A stretch of 64,000 nucleotides of DNA from Demequina pelophila (GCF_000971175.1 NZ_BBLY01000001.1:731709-795708); one strand, 5' to 3'. Counted from the first letter of the stretch, positions 1 through 9,819 are shown. Program-made: numbers and translations. The notes: a model not told the origin generated them from the letters alone.

Positions 1-354
1 ATCGGGGCCCCACACGACGGCCGGGATCACCAGCGCGAGCAGCAGGGTGCGGGTGACGGCCCGCAGGCCGACGGTCGGGGCGCCGTCGGCGGAGATCACG
101 CGCAGGCCCAGCAGGGCGTGGCCCGCGGTGGCGCCGAGCGTGGCGACCAGCACCAGGTGCTGGACGGCCCAGACGCCGAGCGCCGCGAACGGGGCACCGG
201 CGAGCAGGACCCGCTCGGGCCAGGTGGCCGCCTCGAGGTCGAAGCCCGAGTCCACGAAGAACGCGGACGAGATGAGCAGGCACAGCACCCAGTCGATGCC
301 GATGCCCACCAGCCGGCGTCCCACGTGCGCGCGGGCGTCGGCGGTCTCGGTCAT
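1..354 (-). CDS. RDD family membrane protein, partial (N-terminal 118 residues)
   Basis: The gene runs off the left edge, so only residues 1-118 are present. It starts at the ATG at 354 (MTETADARAHVGRRLVG). Residues about 12-32 and 45-70 form hydrophobic segments, and an Arg/Asp-containing motif (GRRLVGIGIDW) opens the first helix, as in RDD proteins. The segment LGATAGHALLGLRVI matches the region following the second helix in this family. RDD proteins are small integral membrane proteins of poorly known function, sometimes linked to ion or osmotic homeostasis. The mycobacterial glnA1 gene also has a small membrane protein of this type just upstream, so the neighbourhood is conserved. The gene is divergent from glnA. 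Confidence 0.8.
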   Translation of the reverse strand, partial: MTETADARAHVGRRLVGIGIDWVLCLLISSAFFVDSGFDLEAATWPERVLLAGAPFAALGVWAVQHLVLVATLGATAGHALLGLRVISADGAPTVGLRAVTRTLLLALVIPAVVWGPD

Positions 355-408
355 GCGCCCCATCCTAAGGACGCGGAACCGGGCCCCCGGACCGCCACCC
401 GGGACCGT

Positions 409-444
409 GCATCGTCCCCCGACCCGGCCCCTGCATCGTCCCCC
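409..444. repeat. Two tandem copies of the GCATCGTCC motif
   Basis: Two direct copies of GCATCGTCCCCCG lie 24 nt apart in the gap between the RDD gene and glnA. They belong to a short sequence that recurs about 29 times in the window on both strands (see findings). The function is unknown. Confidence 0.6.
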
Positions 445-480
445 GGCAACCAGGGACGACCCCCGAACCGAGTGCCACAG

Positions 481-518
481 TTAACCGCTTGGAAACATGG
501 CGTGCATACGAAGGCAAC
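481..518 (+). promoter_or_regulatory. GlnR-like box upstream of glnA
   Basis: The sequence reads TTAAC-N6-GAAAC-N6-TGCAT-N6-GCAAC. The actinobacterial GlnR consensus is GTNAC-N6-GAAAC repeated with N6 spacing. The first a/b pair (481-496) is close to consensus and the last element fits in four of five bases; the third is weak. The exact 6-6-6 spacing and the position about 60-100 nt before glnA support nitrogen control by a GlnR-type activator (inference). A possible -10, TAGGGT, is at 529-534. Confidence 0.55.
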
Positions 519-579
519 CCCCCGGCCCTAGGGTGAGGACTGCCACTCCCGGCACGAATCTCGCTCAAGGAGTTACTGG

Positions 580-2013
<1,434 letters not shown>

Positions 2014-2033
2014 GTCCGCCTCTCAGGCCGCTC

Positions 2034-2070
2034 GGAAGGCCCGTCCCGCATCGCGCGGGGCGGGCCTTCC
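2034..2070 (+). terminator. Hairpin terminator after glnA
   Basis: A nearly perfect stem of about 16 bp (GGAAGGCCCGTCCCGC against GCGGGGCGGGCCTTCC, one unpaired base) with a 5-nt loop begins 21 nt after the glnA stop. There is no clear T-tract, as is common in GC-rich actinobacteria. Confidence 0.75.
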
Positions 2071-2126
2071 GCCGTTGTAGGCGCCCGAAACGCACCGATG
2101 CCGCCACCTACCGGCCATGTCGCGAC

Positions 2127-2132
2127 TACCGT
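2127..2132 (+). promoter_or_regulatory. -10 element of a leaderless promoter for the FNT gene
   Basis: TACCGT ends 6 nt before the ATG at 2139, so the transcript would start at or next to the start codon. There is no usable ribosome binding site, which agrees with leaderless translation. Confidence 0.5.
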
Positions 2133-2138
2133 GGGAGC

Positions 2139-3032
2139 ATGAGCGACCAGAGTGCACCGAGCGACCAGGACCCGGACCTCGAACGGGACAAGCGCGAGCT
2201 GTTCCCCGGCAAGTACTTCATCTCGACGGTGCTGAACGCCCTCGAGACCAAGACCCGCATGAGCGGCGGACTCGCCCGCGTCTACCTCATGCGCGCGGCC
2301 ATGGCGGGCATCATCATCGGCCTGATGTACCTGGTGTACTTCGCGATCGTCGCCGCGTTCGTGGCGGTGGGCGACGGCGAGCTCAAGACCCTCGGCCAGA
2401 TCCTCGGCTCGCTGGTCTTCGGCTTCGCGCTGGTCTTCATCTACTACTCGAAGTCGGAGCTGCTGACGTCGAACATGATGATCGTCTCGATCGGCGCGTA
2501 CTACCGCAAGACCACTCCCCTGCGCTCCCTGCGCATCCTCGCCATGTGCTACGGCGGCAACCTGCTCGGCGGCCTGCTCGTCGCGATCATGGTCGCGCTG
2601 TCCACGCTGGGCTCCGACGCGATGGGCGAGCAGCTCGAGGGTGCCGTCGAGCACAAGCTCGAGTACTTCGACCACGGGCTGTTCGGCATGTCCGACCTGT
2701 TCATGCGCGCGATCCTGTGCAACTTCATGATCAACCTGGCGATGCTGCTGGTCTACAACGGCCTCATCAAGGACGACCTGACCAAGTCGATGGCCATGAT
2801 CATGAGCGTCTTCGTGTTCGCCTTCGTGGGCTTCGAGCACTCGGTCGCCAACTCCATCGTCTTCCTCATCGCGGGCCTGCACGGCACGCTCGACGTGGGA
2901 CTCGCGCTCGCGAACGTGGGCATCGTCCTCGTCGGCAACTTCATCGGCGGCGGCCTCCTGATCGGCCTCTACTACGCGTACGCGAACGACGACCGCAAGT
3001 TCCTGCGCAAGCGGGGCGCCAAGACCGCCTAA
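2139..3032 (+). CDS. Formate/nitrite transporter (FNT) family channel
   Basis: This 297-residue protein has about six membrane segments after a charged cytoplasmic N-terminus of about 60 residues. The block FGFALVFIYYSKSELLTSNMM corresponds to the first family signature (usually G-E-L-F-T-G-N). FVFAFVGFEHSVANS is a clear match to the second signature found in FocA/NirC-type pentameric channels. Such proteins move small monovalent anions such as formate, nitrite or hydrosulfide. The Lys-Ser-Glu-Leu-Leu-Thr-Ser-Asn version of signature 1 is unusual, so the substrate should not be assumed. Its place after glnA hints at nitrite, but it appears to have its own leaderless promoter. Confidence 0.8.
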   Translation: MSDQSAPSDQDPDLERDKRELFPGKYFISTVLNALETKTRMSGGLARVYLMRAAMAGIIIGLMYLVYFAIVAAFVAVGDGELKTLGQILGSLVFGFALVFIYYSKSELLTSNMMIVSIGAYYRKTTPLRSLRILAMCYGGNLLGGLLVAIMVALSTLGSDAMGEQLEGAVEHKLEYFDHGLFGMSDLFMRAILCNFMINLAMLLVYNGLIKDDLTKSMAMIMSVFVFAFVGFEHSVANSIVFLIAGLHGTLDVGLALANVGIVLVGNFIGGGLLIGLYYAYANDDRKFLRKRGAKTA

Positions 3033-3134
3033 GGACGATGCGGTGCCCGGGTGGTGACCGGGACCCCCGCTAGGATGCGACGCACGAGGCCCGTCACCCC
3101 GCCGGGCCCGGCTGCAACCCCTGGGAACGACGAC

Positions 3135-4100
3135 GTGACCGACCACCGCAAGCCTGACCTCAACCTCAACCTGGTCTGGGTGCTCGAGGCGCTCCTCGAG
3201 GAGCGCAACCTCACGCACGCCGGCGACCGGGTGGGCATGACCCAGCCCACCGTGAGCGGTGCGCTCGCGCGCCTGCGGGAGATCTACGACGACCCGCTGC
3301 TCGAGCGCGACGGCCGCGGCTTCGCCCTCACGCCGCGCGCCGAGGCCCTCATCCCCGGGGTCGAGGAGTGCATGGAGCAGGTCCGGCGCACCTTCGAGGT
3401 GCTGCCCACGTTCGACCCGGCCACCTCCACGCGCACGTTCATGGTGTGCGCCTCCGACTACGTCCTCTCCGAGCTCACCGGCCCGCTGCTCGCGCTGCTC
3501 GCCCAGGACGCGCCGGGCACCCGGGTCGAGTTCACCTCGCTCCCGGTCGACGCCTCCGTCACCCCGGTGGACCTGCTCCGGCACGACGTCACCATCGCCG
3601 GCGCCGGCCGTGGCCTGCCCGGCAAGAACGTGTCCCTGTTCTCCGACTGGTTCGTGTGCGTGGCCGATGCACGGAACCCGGCGATCGAGGACGGCGCCCT
3701 CTCCCTGGGCGCCCTGCGGCGCCTGCGCCACGTGCGCTCCGAGTTCGGCGCGCACGCCGCGACGCACGTGGACGACATGCTCGCCGCCGCGGACGTCGCC
3801 CCCAGCACGGCGCTCACGGTCCAGGGATTCATCCCCGTCCCGTTCGCGGTCGCCGGCACGGACTGGATCGGCTGGGTGCCGGAGCGCACCGCGCAGCGCT
3901 ATGGGGACATGCTGGGCCTGGCCGTGGTGAAGACCCCGCTCGCACCCAAGCTGCTGGTCGAGGCCGCCTACTGGCACCCGACCAAGACCGAGGACCCGGC
4001 GCGCCATTGGCTCATCGAGCAGCTGCGCCGCGCCTCGGAGATCGTCGAGTTCGGGTCCGAGGACGCGGACGCGGAGGACGTGGTGACCGACGACGCCTGA
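3135..4100 (+). CDS. LysR-type transcriptional regulator
   Basis: This 321-residue regulator has an N-terminal winged helix-turn-helix (about residues 6-65; LNLNLVWVLEALLEERNLTHAGDRVGMTQPTVS) and a C-terminal effector-binding domain of the type 2 periplasmic-binding fold. The opening DLNLNL and the recognition helix resemble the NodD/PnbR/LinR subgroup. The start is taken as the GTG at 3135, because the upstream in-frame residues are not family-like. It is oriented towards the end of the 8715-4200 operon and belongs to the same subgroup as the LysR at 8817-9752. It is one of two candidate regulators of the catabolic cluster (inference). Confidence 0.88.
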   Translation: MTDHRKPDLNLNLVWVLEALLEERNLTHAGDRVGMTQPTVSGALARLREIYDDPLLERDGRGFALTPRAEALIPGVEECMEQVRRTFEVLPTFDPATSTRTFMVCASDYVLSELTGPLLALLAQDAPGTRVEFTSLPVDASVTPVDLLRHDVTIAGAGRGLPGKNVSLFSDWFVCVADARNPAIEDGALSLGALRRLRHVRSEFGAHAATHVDDMLAAADVAPSTALTVQGFIPVPFAVAGTDWIGWVPERTAQRYGDMLGLAVVKTPLAPKLLVEAAYWHPTKTEDPARHWLIEQLRRASEIVEFGSEDADAEDVVTDDA

Positions 4101-4116
4101 GCCGGGGCCCGGCCCG

Positions 4117-4199
4117 GCGGCTCCTCCCGTCCCGGGCTCCGGGGCTCCCGGGCTCCCGGGCGCCCCGGCTCCCGGCTCCCGGCTCCCCGGCTCCCGGGC
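4117..4199. repeat. CTCCCGG-type simple repeat
   Basis: Degenerate tandem units of CTCCCGG and CTCCCGGG fill the whole gap between the convergent LysR and SnoaL-like genes. The tract contains several overlapping palindromes (CCCGGG), so it may act as a bidirectional transcription barrier. It is probably a low-complexity expansion. Confidence 0.6.
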
Positions 4200-4628
4200 T
4201 CAGTGCGGGATGCCCAGGTCCCGGGTGTTGCCCTCGAGGTCGGTGTGCACGAACGAGTTGTACGCGACCAGGATGTCCGCGAAGCGCTCGTGCTCGTCGA
4301 GGCGGTACATGATGAGCCCGTCGAACTCGAAGGTCTCCCCCTCGCGCACCGGCCCGAACAGCGACTCCGGGTTGTCCCGGCGCGCCGTGAACAAGGTGTT
4401 CATCTGGATGGCCACCGTGGTGTCGCTTGAGACGAACCGGGGGACGGTGAGCCGCTCCACGAAGTGAGGCCAGATGAGGTCCCGATAGTGATGCTTCATC
4501 CCCTCGATGCCGGTGAACTCGAGCGTGCCGTTCTTCATGTGCATGTCCGGCGCGAGGTAGTCGTCGAAGGCCGTGTGGTCCTCCTCGTTGAAGCGGCGGA
4601 TGTAGTCGCGGAAGCGCTCCTCACGCAT
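4200..4628 (-). CDS. SnoaL/NTF2-like domain protein
   Basis: This 142-residue protein has the size and layout of a single cone-shaped NTF2/SnoaL fold: an N-terminal helix with RFNEEDHTAFDDYLAPDM, a middle segment with FTGIEGMKHHY, and C-terminal strands. Members are small ligand-binding proteins, isomerases, cyclases or dehydratases; the substrate cannot be inferred. It is the last gene of the 8715-4200 operon and overlaps the preceding hydrolase gene by 8 nt, so translation is probably coupled. A second NTF2-like gene lies at 17771-18445. Confidence 0.7.
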   Translation of the reverse strand: MREERFRDYIRRFNEEDHTAFDDYLAPDMHMKNGTLEFTGIEGMKHHYRDLIWPHFVERLTVPRFVSSDTTVAIQMNTLFTARRDNPESLFGPVREGETFEFDGLIMYRLDEHERFADILVAYNSFVHTDLEGNTRDLGIPH

Positions 4629-5793
4629 GCGGCTGCCCCATCTCCTCGAAGGTCTCGGCCACCCAGTCCGCGATGATCCCCGCGACGTAGGGCATGTGGT
4701 CGATCGAGATGTGCTCGGTGCCGCCCTCCGGCTCGTCGAACAGGCGCAGCTCCCGCTTGGGGCTGTTCACCGCCTGGTCGTACGTGTCGTGCGCGTAGCC
4801 CACCGGGATCTGGCGGTCGTTGACGCCGTGGGTCACCAGCAGGGGCACGGTGATCCTCTCGGCGACGCCGTTGAGGTGCATGTCCCGCGTCCGGGCGATG
4901 AAGTCGTCCATGTCCGCGGCGCCCCACACCCAGAACACGTGGTCCCAGTAGTGCGGCACGGGGTTCTCCCCCTCGCGGCGGCGCCGCGCCTCCTGGACCG
5001 CGGCCCAGTCGTGATTGGCTCCCCACGCCACGGCGAGCTTGAGCCGGTTCTCGAACGCCGCGGCGCGGGGAGCGTAGTAGCCGCCCAGGGACCAGCCGAC
5101 GATCCCGACGCGGTCGGGGTCGACGCCGAAGTCCGCGGCGTTGGCCTCGACGTGGTCGAGGATCGCGGCGGCCCAGGCCTCGGTGTCGTGGCGGGCGGTG
5201 AGACCCCGCAGGCGCAGCGCCTCGCCGGACCCGGGGGTGTCGACCATGAGCGTGGAGACGCCACGCTCGGCGAGCATCCGCGGGAAGCCGGAGTAGTACA
5301 TCATCTCCTTGGTCGAATCCAGGCCGTTCCACTGGATCACCAGCGGGTGCGGCCCGTCGCCCGGCGCGCGGTACAGGTAGGCCGGCATCGCCGAGCCCTC
5401 GTACGGGATCTCCACGGGGGTGAGCGGCACGCCGCTGAGCTCGACATGCTTGAGCAGCAGGTCGCGCGACTTCTGATAGGCCGCGGTGCGGCCGACCCAG
5501 GTGGGCGACTGCAGCCGCTCGGACTGCGACGTGTACAGGGACGCGCGGTAGTACGTCTCCCCCGCGCCGATGCGCCTGCCGCGCTCTTCGTCGTCCCTCG
5601 CCTTCGCGAGGAGCCGGTCGGCGACCGCCGCCCAGGAGGCGTAGAGCTCGGCCGTCCCCGCATCGTCCCCGTTCTCGGAGGCCTCGAGGACCGGCCGGCA
5701 CGCGCGATCGACCTCGTCGATGTAGCCGCCGTTGTTCAGCGTGGCGACCACCGTCATCGACCACACGTAGTTGGTCGGGAAGTACATGAACAC
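4621..5793 (-). CDS. Alpha/beta hydrolase of the 2,6-dihydroxypseudooxynicotine hydrolase (C-C hydrolase) type
   Basis: This 390-residue protein has a helical N-terminal domain (residues 1-125) followed by an alpha/beta-hydrolase fold. The visible triad is Ser235 in GWSLGG, Asp326 in HGVNDRQIP and His361 in GTEHISIDH. Length and two-domain layout match the C-C bond hydrolases related to the Arthrobacter nicotine-pathway enzyme and FrsA-like esterases. Those enzymes cleave an acyl side chain from a hydroxylated ring. The neighbours (flavin monooxygenase, dioxygenases) fit such a role, but the substrate is unknown. The GTG start at 5793 has GAGGAG about 9 nt upstream. An esterase role is an alternative. 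Confidence 0.72.
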   Translation of the reverse strand: MFMYFPTNYVWSMTVVATLNNGGYIDEVDRACRPVLEASENGDDAGTAELYASWAAVADRLLAKARDDEERGRRIGAGETYYRASLYTSQSERLQSPTWVGRTAAYQKSRDLLLKHVELSGVPLTPVEIPYEGSAMPAYLYRAPGDGPHPLVIQWNGLDSTKEMMYYSGFPRMLAERGVSTLMVDTPGSGEALRLRGLTARHDTEAWAAAILDHVEANAADFGVDPDRVGIVGWSLGGYYAPRAAAFENRLKLAVAWGANHDWAAVQEARRRREGENPVPHYWDHVFWVWGAADMDDFIARTRDMHLNGVAERITVPLLVTHGVNDRQIPVGYAHDTYDQAVNSPKRELRLFDEPEGGTEHISIDHMPYVAGIIADWVAETFEEMGQPHA

Positions 5794-5805
5794 GGGTGGG
5801 GCTCC

Positions 5806-6594
5806 TCAGCTGGTCGGGGCGGCGGCCCTCGCCGCGGCGATACGGTCGGCCATGTACTTGACGCCGGACGACGAGGTGTACGCGCCGTCGACGGGGATCT
5901 CCGCGCCCGACACGTAGGCGGCGGCGTCCGACAGCAGGAAGACCGCGACGTGTGCGACCTCGTCCGCCTCGCCCATGCGCTCGAGCGGCGTCAGCTCGAG
6001 CTGGGCCCCGCGCATCGCCTCGGGCGCGCGCGCGGTCATCTCCGTCTCGATGAAGCCCGGGTGGATGGCGTTGACACGGATGCCGCGGGGCCCGTACTCG
6101 GTGGCGGCCACGTGCGTAAGGCCGCGCAGACCCCACTTCGACGCCGTGTAGGCGGCGGTGTAGTGCCCGGCGAGGGCGGCGGCGGAGCCGATGTTGACGA
6201 TGGACGAGCCCGCGCCCAGGAGCGGCGCGAGCGCGCGGATCCCCAGCATCGGGCCCGTGAGATTGACGGCGAGGACGCGGTCCCACTCGGCGCGCTCGGT
6301 GTCGCCCAGGCGAGCCCGGTAGGTGACACCGGCGTTGTTGACGAGCCCGCGCAGCGGGACCTCGCCCAGGTCCGCGGCGAGGTCCGCCGCGAGCGCCGCC
6401 CAGTCGCCCTCGTCGCTCACGTCGAGGCGCCGGTAGGCGACCCCCGCGACGGTGAGCGCCGCGGGCGCCTCCGGCGCGACGTCCGTCGCGATCACGTGCG
6501 CGCCCTGGGCGGCGAGCAGGAGCGCCTCGGCCGCGCCCTGTCCCCCGGCCGCGCCGGTGACCACGACAGTGCGTCCCTCGAGCCCGGGGTACAT
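5806..6594 (-). CDS. Short-chain dehydrogenase/reductase (SDR)
   Basis: This classical SDR of 262 residues has the nucleotide-binding TGAAGGQG near residue 15, NNAG near 88 and the catalytic YTASK near 150, with GSAAA supplying the serine. The acidic residue at the end of strand 2 (ATDVAPE) suggests preference for NAD. It would interconvert an alcohol and a ketone on the pathway intermediate. The ATG at 6594 overlaps the stop of the upstream VOC gene (TGATG), and a GGGGAGG lies just before it. The C-terminal extension past residue 240 is short and Ala-rich. Confidence 0.85.
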   Translation of the reverse strand: MYPGLEGRTVVVTGAAGGQGAAEALLLAAQGAHVIATDVAPEAPAALTVAGVAYRRLDVSDEGDWAALAADLAADLGEVPLRGLVNNAGVTYRARLGDTERAEWDRVLAVNLTGPMLGIRALAPLLGAGSSIVNIGSAAALAGHYTAAYTASKWGLRGLTHVAATEYGPRGIRVNAIHPGFIETEMTARAPEAMRGAQLELTPLERMGEADEVAHVAVFLLSDAAAYVSGAEIPVDGAYTSSSGVKYMADRIAAARAAAPTS

Positions 6595-7028
6595 CACGCC
6601 TCCCCGTCGCGCCAGCCCACCGGGCCGCCGCGGTCGAGCAGCTCGATCAGGTGACCCTCGGGATCGGCGACGAACGCCATGCGGACGCCGGGCTCGGGCG
6701 CGGGGCGCGGGGCCATGCGGTCCGTCGCGCCGGCGGCGATGAGGCGGTCGTAGGTGGCGTCGACGTCCTCGACCCGCAGGCAGATGTGGCCGTAGCCCTG
6801 AGTGAGGATCGCCTCGGGCGGGTCCGCGGCCTGGAGCCCGGGCCGCGACCCGGTGCGATGGAGCAGCTCGATCGCCCAGCCGTGCTCGCGATCGACCAGG
6901 AACACGCCGCGCAGCCCGAGCGGCTCGAGCGCGAACGGAGTGGACTCCTCGAGGTCGAGCGCCCCGGCGTACCAGCGCGCCTGCGCGTCGAGGTCCGCCA
7001 CGGACAGGCCCACGTGGTCGAGATTCAC
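6594..7028 (-). CDS. VOC-superfamily (glyoxalase/dioxygenase-like) protein
   Basis: This 144-residue protein consists of one pair of vicinal-oxygen-chelate modules: LDHVGLSVADLDAQARWY at the start, YGHICLRVEDVDATYDRL in the middle and FVADPEGHLIELLDR at the end. His4 (LDHVG), the central YGHICL His and the final Glu (LIELL) are in the usual metal-ligand positions. Members include epimerases, glyoxalases and extradiol dioxygenases; the small size suggests an isomerase or lyase. The GTG start at 7028 is preceded by GAAGGAGGA and overlaps the cupin stop (GTGA), marking tight operon coupling. Confidence 0.8.
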   Translation of the reverse strand: MNLDHVGLSVADLDAQARWYAGALDLEESTPFALEPLGLRGVFLVDREHGWAIELLHRTGSRPGLQAADPPEAILTQGYGHICLRVEDVDATYDRLIAAGATDRMAPRPAPEPGVRMAFVADPEGHLIELLDRGGPVGWRDGEA

Positions 7029-7603
7029 GCGTCCTCCTTCACGGGGTGGTCGTGCGGGCCGCGGGTCATGAGCGAGTCGCGCGCGTCGGCCGGGAGCAGG
7101 TCGAGCAGCTCGTCGGTGAACGCGCCGCCCACCAGGATGAACGCCACCCGGCACACGCGGTCGGTGCGGTTGGCCCACGCGTGGTCGGTGCCGCGCTGGA
7201 TGACCACGTCGCCGGGACCCAGCGTCACCTCGGAGTCGTCGAGGATGAGCACGATCTGCCCCTCGAGGACGATCCCGTAGTCGACGGACTCGGTGCGGTG
7301 CACCGGCGACTGTCGGCCCTCGGGTCCCACGTGGCCGGGGAAGAACTCGTTGATGCGGATCTTGGTGCCGCGCGGCTCGGGCGGCACGCGCAGGGTGCGC
7401 TCGGTGGGCTCGCTCGGCTCGGCGGGGCCGATGGGTGCGGGCGCGTCGTCGGTCTGCCAGATCTCGTAGAAGCCCACGCCGTCCTGGGGCATGAAGCGGT
7501 GGACCGGGACGATGCCGTCGGACAGCACGACGGAGGTGCCCGCCGCATCGTGCCCCGTCACCACCCGGCGCGGGACGGTCGCCCGGGGCCCCCCCGCCGT
7601 CAC
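7025..7603 (-). CDS. Cupin-domain protein
   Basis: A 192-residue single-cupin protein. The conserved barrel is at about residues 85-165: PVHRTESVDYGIVLEGQI is the first motif (H-x-T-E-S-x-D-Y-G), and LGPGDVVIQRGTDHAWANRTD is the second, with the family's PGD and the ligand His. The first motif has only one of the usual two histidines, so metal binding may differ from dioxygenase cupins. It sits between the flavin monooxygenase and VOC genes with 4-nt overlaps on both sides. It could be a ring-modifying dioxygenase, a decarboxylase or a binding protein. Confidence 0.78.
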   Translation of the reverse strand: MTAGGPRATVPRRVVTGHDAAGTSVVLSDGIVPVHRFMPQDGVGFYEIWQTDDAPAPIGPAEPSEPTERTLRVPPEPRGTKIRINEFFPGHVGPEGRQSPVHRTESVDYGIVLEGQIVLILDDSEVTLGPGDVVIQRGTDHAWANRTDRVCRVAFILVGGAFTDELLDLLPADARDSLMTRGPHDHPVKEDA

Positions 7604-8715
7604 GCCGCCTCCGCGAGCGAACTCAGCGACCGCTGCATCACGCCGCCCGGGTCCGCGTCCGGGGCCGGGTGGAGCTCCCAGTCGACGAGCTGCAGCGAGG
7701 CGTCGACGACGAGCCGGACGCGCGGCTTGCGGCGCGCCTCAAACTCGGTGAGCAGCCGCTCCATGTCGCCGTCGCGGGTGAGGTAGTCGGCCAGCAGGAT
7801 CGCGTCCTCGGAGCACTGCGCCGCGCCCTGGGCGATGAGGGGCGGGCAGGCGTGGACGGCGTCGCCGATCGCGATGACGCGCCCCTGGTGCCACGGCCCC
7901 TCGACGAAGAGCCACTCGATCTCTTGGAAGTTGAGGTAGGTGTCCTCGGTGATCTGCGAGCGCAGGAACTCGATGTGCCCGCCGTAGCCCTCCATGAGCC
8001 GACGCATCTCCTGCGCGTCGGTGAGCCCGTTGTCCGGCCGCACCGGGTCGCACAGCACGTACCCGTAGCAGAGGTCCGCGGAGATGGGGGTGAACCCCAC
8101 CTTGTACTGGGGTCCGTGGTAGTACAGGCCAGAGATGTCCATGTCGGGCGTGCGGGGCAGCACGGCCCGCCAGATGCCCATGCCGGAGGGCTGCTTGTCC
8201 TCGGTGATGCCCAGCAGCGTGCGGGCGCGGGACTTGATGCCGTCCGCGGCGATGACCACGTCGTAGTTCTCCACGGTGCCGTCGGAGAGCTCGGCCTCGA
8301 CGTGGGAGTCGATGTTCGCGAACGACACGAGCTCCGTGCCCAGACGCAGCTCGATGCCCAGCTCCTTGATCTTGTCGACCAGCACGCCCTGGATGTCGCT
8401 GCGGAGCGCGCCCAGGGTGGCCGGCAGGTCGGGGCCGCCGGTGCGGGCGACCGTGATGGTCGCGATGTCCTCGCCGGTGTACTCGCGCATGCGGACCCGG
8501 TCGAAGCCGTGGCCCTTCGCGAGGATCGGGTCGAGCACGCCGATCTCCCGGAACATCTTGAGCGCATTGCCCTGGACCGTGATCCCGTGGCCCACGCCGT
8601 GCCAGTCGGAGGCCTTCTCCACGAGGGTGACCTCCACGCCGCGCTGCGCCAGCGCGATCGCCGACACGCAGCCGGTGATCCCTCCGCCGACGACCAGCAC
8701 CGTTGCTGCCGACAT
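7600..8715 (-). CDS. FAD-dependent aromatic-ring monooxygenase (class A)
   Basis: This 371-residue flavoprotein opens with a Rossmann GGGITG motif (VLVVGGGITGCVSAIALAQRG), has the second FAD/NADPH motif VVIAADGIKSR at about residues 158-168 and the third motif GDAVHACPPLIAQGAAQ near 297. This layout is typical of the p-hydroxybenzoate-hydroxylase group, which hydroxylates phenols, pyridines or salicylates using NAD(P)H and oxygen. It is the first gene of a six-gene operon (8715 down to 4200), with a regulon-type promoter at 8767-8821. The substrate is not deducible. Confidence 0.88.
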   Translation of the reverse strand: MSAATVLVVGGGITGCVSAIALAQRGVEVTLVEKASDWHGVGHGITVQGNALKMFREIGVLDPILAKGHGFDRVRMREYTGEDIATITVARTGGPDLPATLGALRSDIQGVLVDKIKELGIELRLGTELVSFANIDSHVEAELSDGTVENYDVVIAADGIKSRARTLLGITEDKQPSGMGIWRAVLPRTPDMDISGLYYHGPQYKVGFTPISADLCYGYVLCDPVRPDNGLTDAQEMRRLMEGYGGHIEFLRSQITEDTYLNFQEIEWLFVEGPWHQGRVIAIGDAVHACPPLIAQGAAQCSEDAILLADYLTRDGDMERLLTEFEARRKPRVRLVVDASLQLVDWELHPAPDADPGGVMQRSLSSLAEAA

Positions 8716-8766
8716 CGCTACTCCCCACGTCGTGAACTCGCGGCGGCATCGTCGCCGCCGTCACCG

Positions 8767-8821
8767 ACGCTAGGGCAGGGCGCCTCCGAGGCGGAACGAC
8801 AAGTCGGCGATGCCTGCTATC
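8767..8821 (-). promoter_or_regulatory. Regulon operator plus promoter for the flavin monooxygenase operon
   Basis: Read on the minus strand: operator GATAGCAGGCATC (8821-8809), 12 nt, -35 TTCCGC (8796-8791), 18 nt, -10 TAGCGT (8772-8767). The operator differs from the consensus GATRCC-W-GGYATC at two positions and overlaps the last codons of the LysR gene. The same geometry recurs at the other promoters of this cluster. Confidence 0.75.
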
Positions 8822-9752
8822 GGGACGATGCGACGGGCTCGGCCGGCTCGAGGGCGCGCACGGCGTCGAGCAGCCGGGTGCGGAACCAGGCGTGGGCGGG
8901 ATCCGCCTCATGGCTCTCGTGCCACCACAGCTGCAGGTCGATGGGCACGATGCCGAAGGGCGCCTCGACGGCGACCGTGCCCGTGGCGGGCCCCAGCCGC
9001 TCGGCCAGCCTCCGCGGGATCACGGCGACCAGGTCCGTGCCGGCGACGATCGACGGCAGCGCCAGGAAGCTCGAGGTGGTCACGCGCGGCTCGCTGCGGT
9101 CGATGCCCAGCTCGCGCAGGTGACGGTCCGCGGGCGTCAGGTGGTGGCGGCCGAACTGCGCGACGGCCTGCGGCAGCCGCACGAAGTCCTCGAGCGAGAG
9201 CCTGCCGTCCACGAGCGCCGGGTGGGCCGCGTCGACCAGGCACACGTAGTGGTCGTCGATGAGCGGCTCGCGGCGGCCCTCGATGCCGATGCCGGGCACG
9301 GCGATGACCAGGTCGTGGTTGATGAGGTCGCGGTCGGCCTCCATGGGCCGCTCGGGCAGCGGCACCACGTCGATGGTCACGCCGGGCGCCTCGCTCAGCA
9401 CGGTCGCGAGCGCGCAGTGCAGCCGCACCAGGCCGTAGTCCGTCATCATCACGGAGAAGGTGCGGCGCGCGGTCGCCGGGTCGAAGCCCTGCTCGCCCGC
9501 GAGGACCCGCTCGATGATGGGCAGGGTGGCCTGCACCTGCGGCAGGAGCATCCGCGCGAACGGCGTGAGCTCGTAGTCGCGGCCCACCCGCACCAGGAGC
9601 TCGTCGTTGAACACGGTGCGCAGGCGCGCGAGCGCCGCACTCATCGAGGACTGGCCCATCTGCACGCGCTGCCCCGCCCGCGTCACGTTGGCCTCCTCGA
9701 GGAGGGCGCGCAGGGGAACCAGAAGGTTGAGGTCGAGACCGTTGCCCGGCAT
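8817..9752 (-). CDS. LysR-type transcriptional regulator, candidate regulon controller
   Basis: This 311-residue regulator has a helix-turn-helix at about residues 5-62 (DLNLLVPLRALLEEANVTRAGQRVQMGQSSMSAALARLR) and a substrate-binding domain after residue 90. It belongs to the same NodD/PnbR-like subgroup as the 3135-4100 regulator. It lies between two regulon promoters: one overlaps its 3' end, the other is in the gap before its start. This central position makes it the most likely controller of the 13-bp operators, but the operators are not of the usual T-N11-A LysR form, so the assignment is inference. No strong ribosome binding site is seen. Confidence 0.87.
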   Translation of the reverse strand: MPGNGLDLNLLVPLRALLEEANVTRAGQRVQMGQSSMSAALARLRTVFNDELLVRVGRDYELTPFARMLLPQVQATLPIIERVLAGEQGFDPATARRTFSVMMTDYGLVRLHCALATVLSEAPGVTIDVVPLPERPMEADRDLINHDLVIAVPGIGIEGRREPLIDDHYVCLVDAAHPALVDGRLSLEDFVRLPQAVAQFGRHHLTPADRHLRELGIDRSEPRVTTSSFLALPSIVAGTDLVAVIPRRLAERLGPATGTVAVEAPFGIVPIDLQLWWHESHEADPAHAWFRTRLLDAVRALEPAEPVASSR

Positions 9753-9819
9753 AACGGGATCCTAGTGGCACGCGGGCGCACGGCCGCGCACCGGGGTGGC
9801 GGGCGGGCCGCGGCGCTCC

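Noticed and set aside
4117-4199. CRISPR-like repeats (also at 59493-59544 and 36535-36633)
   Set aside because: The units are short and contiguous, without unique spacers; they are simple tandem repeats. No cas gene is present.
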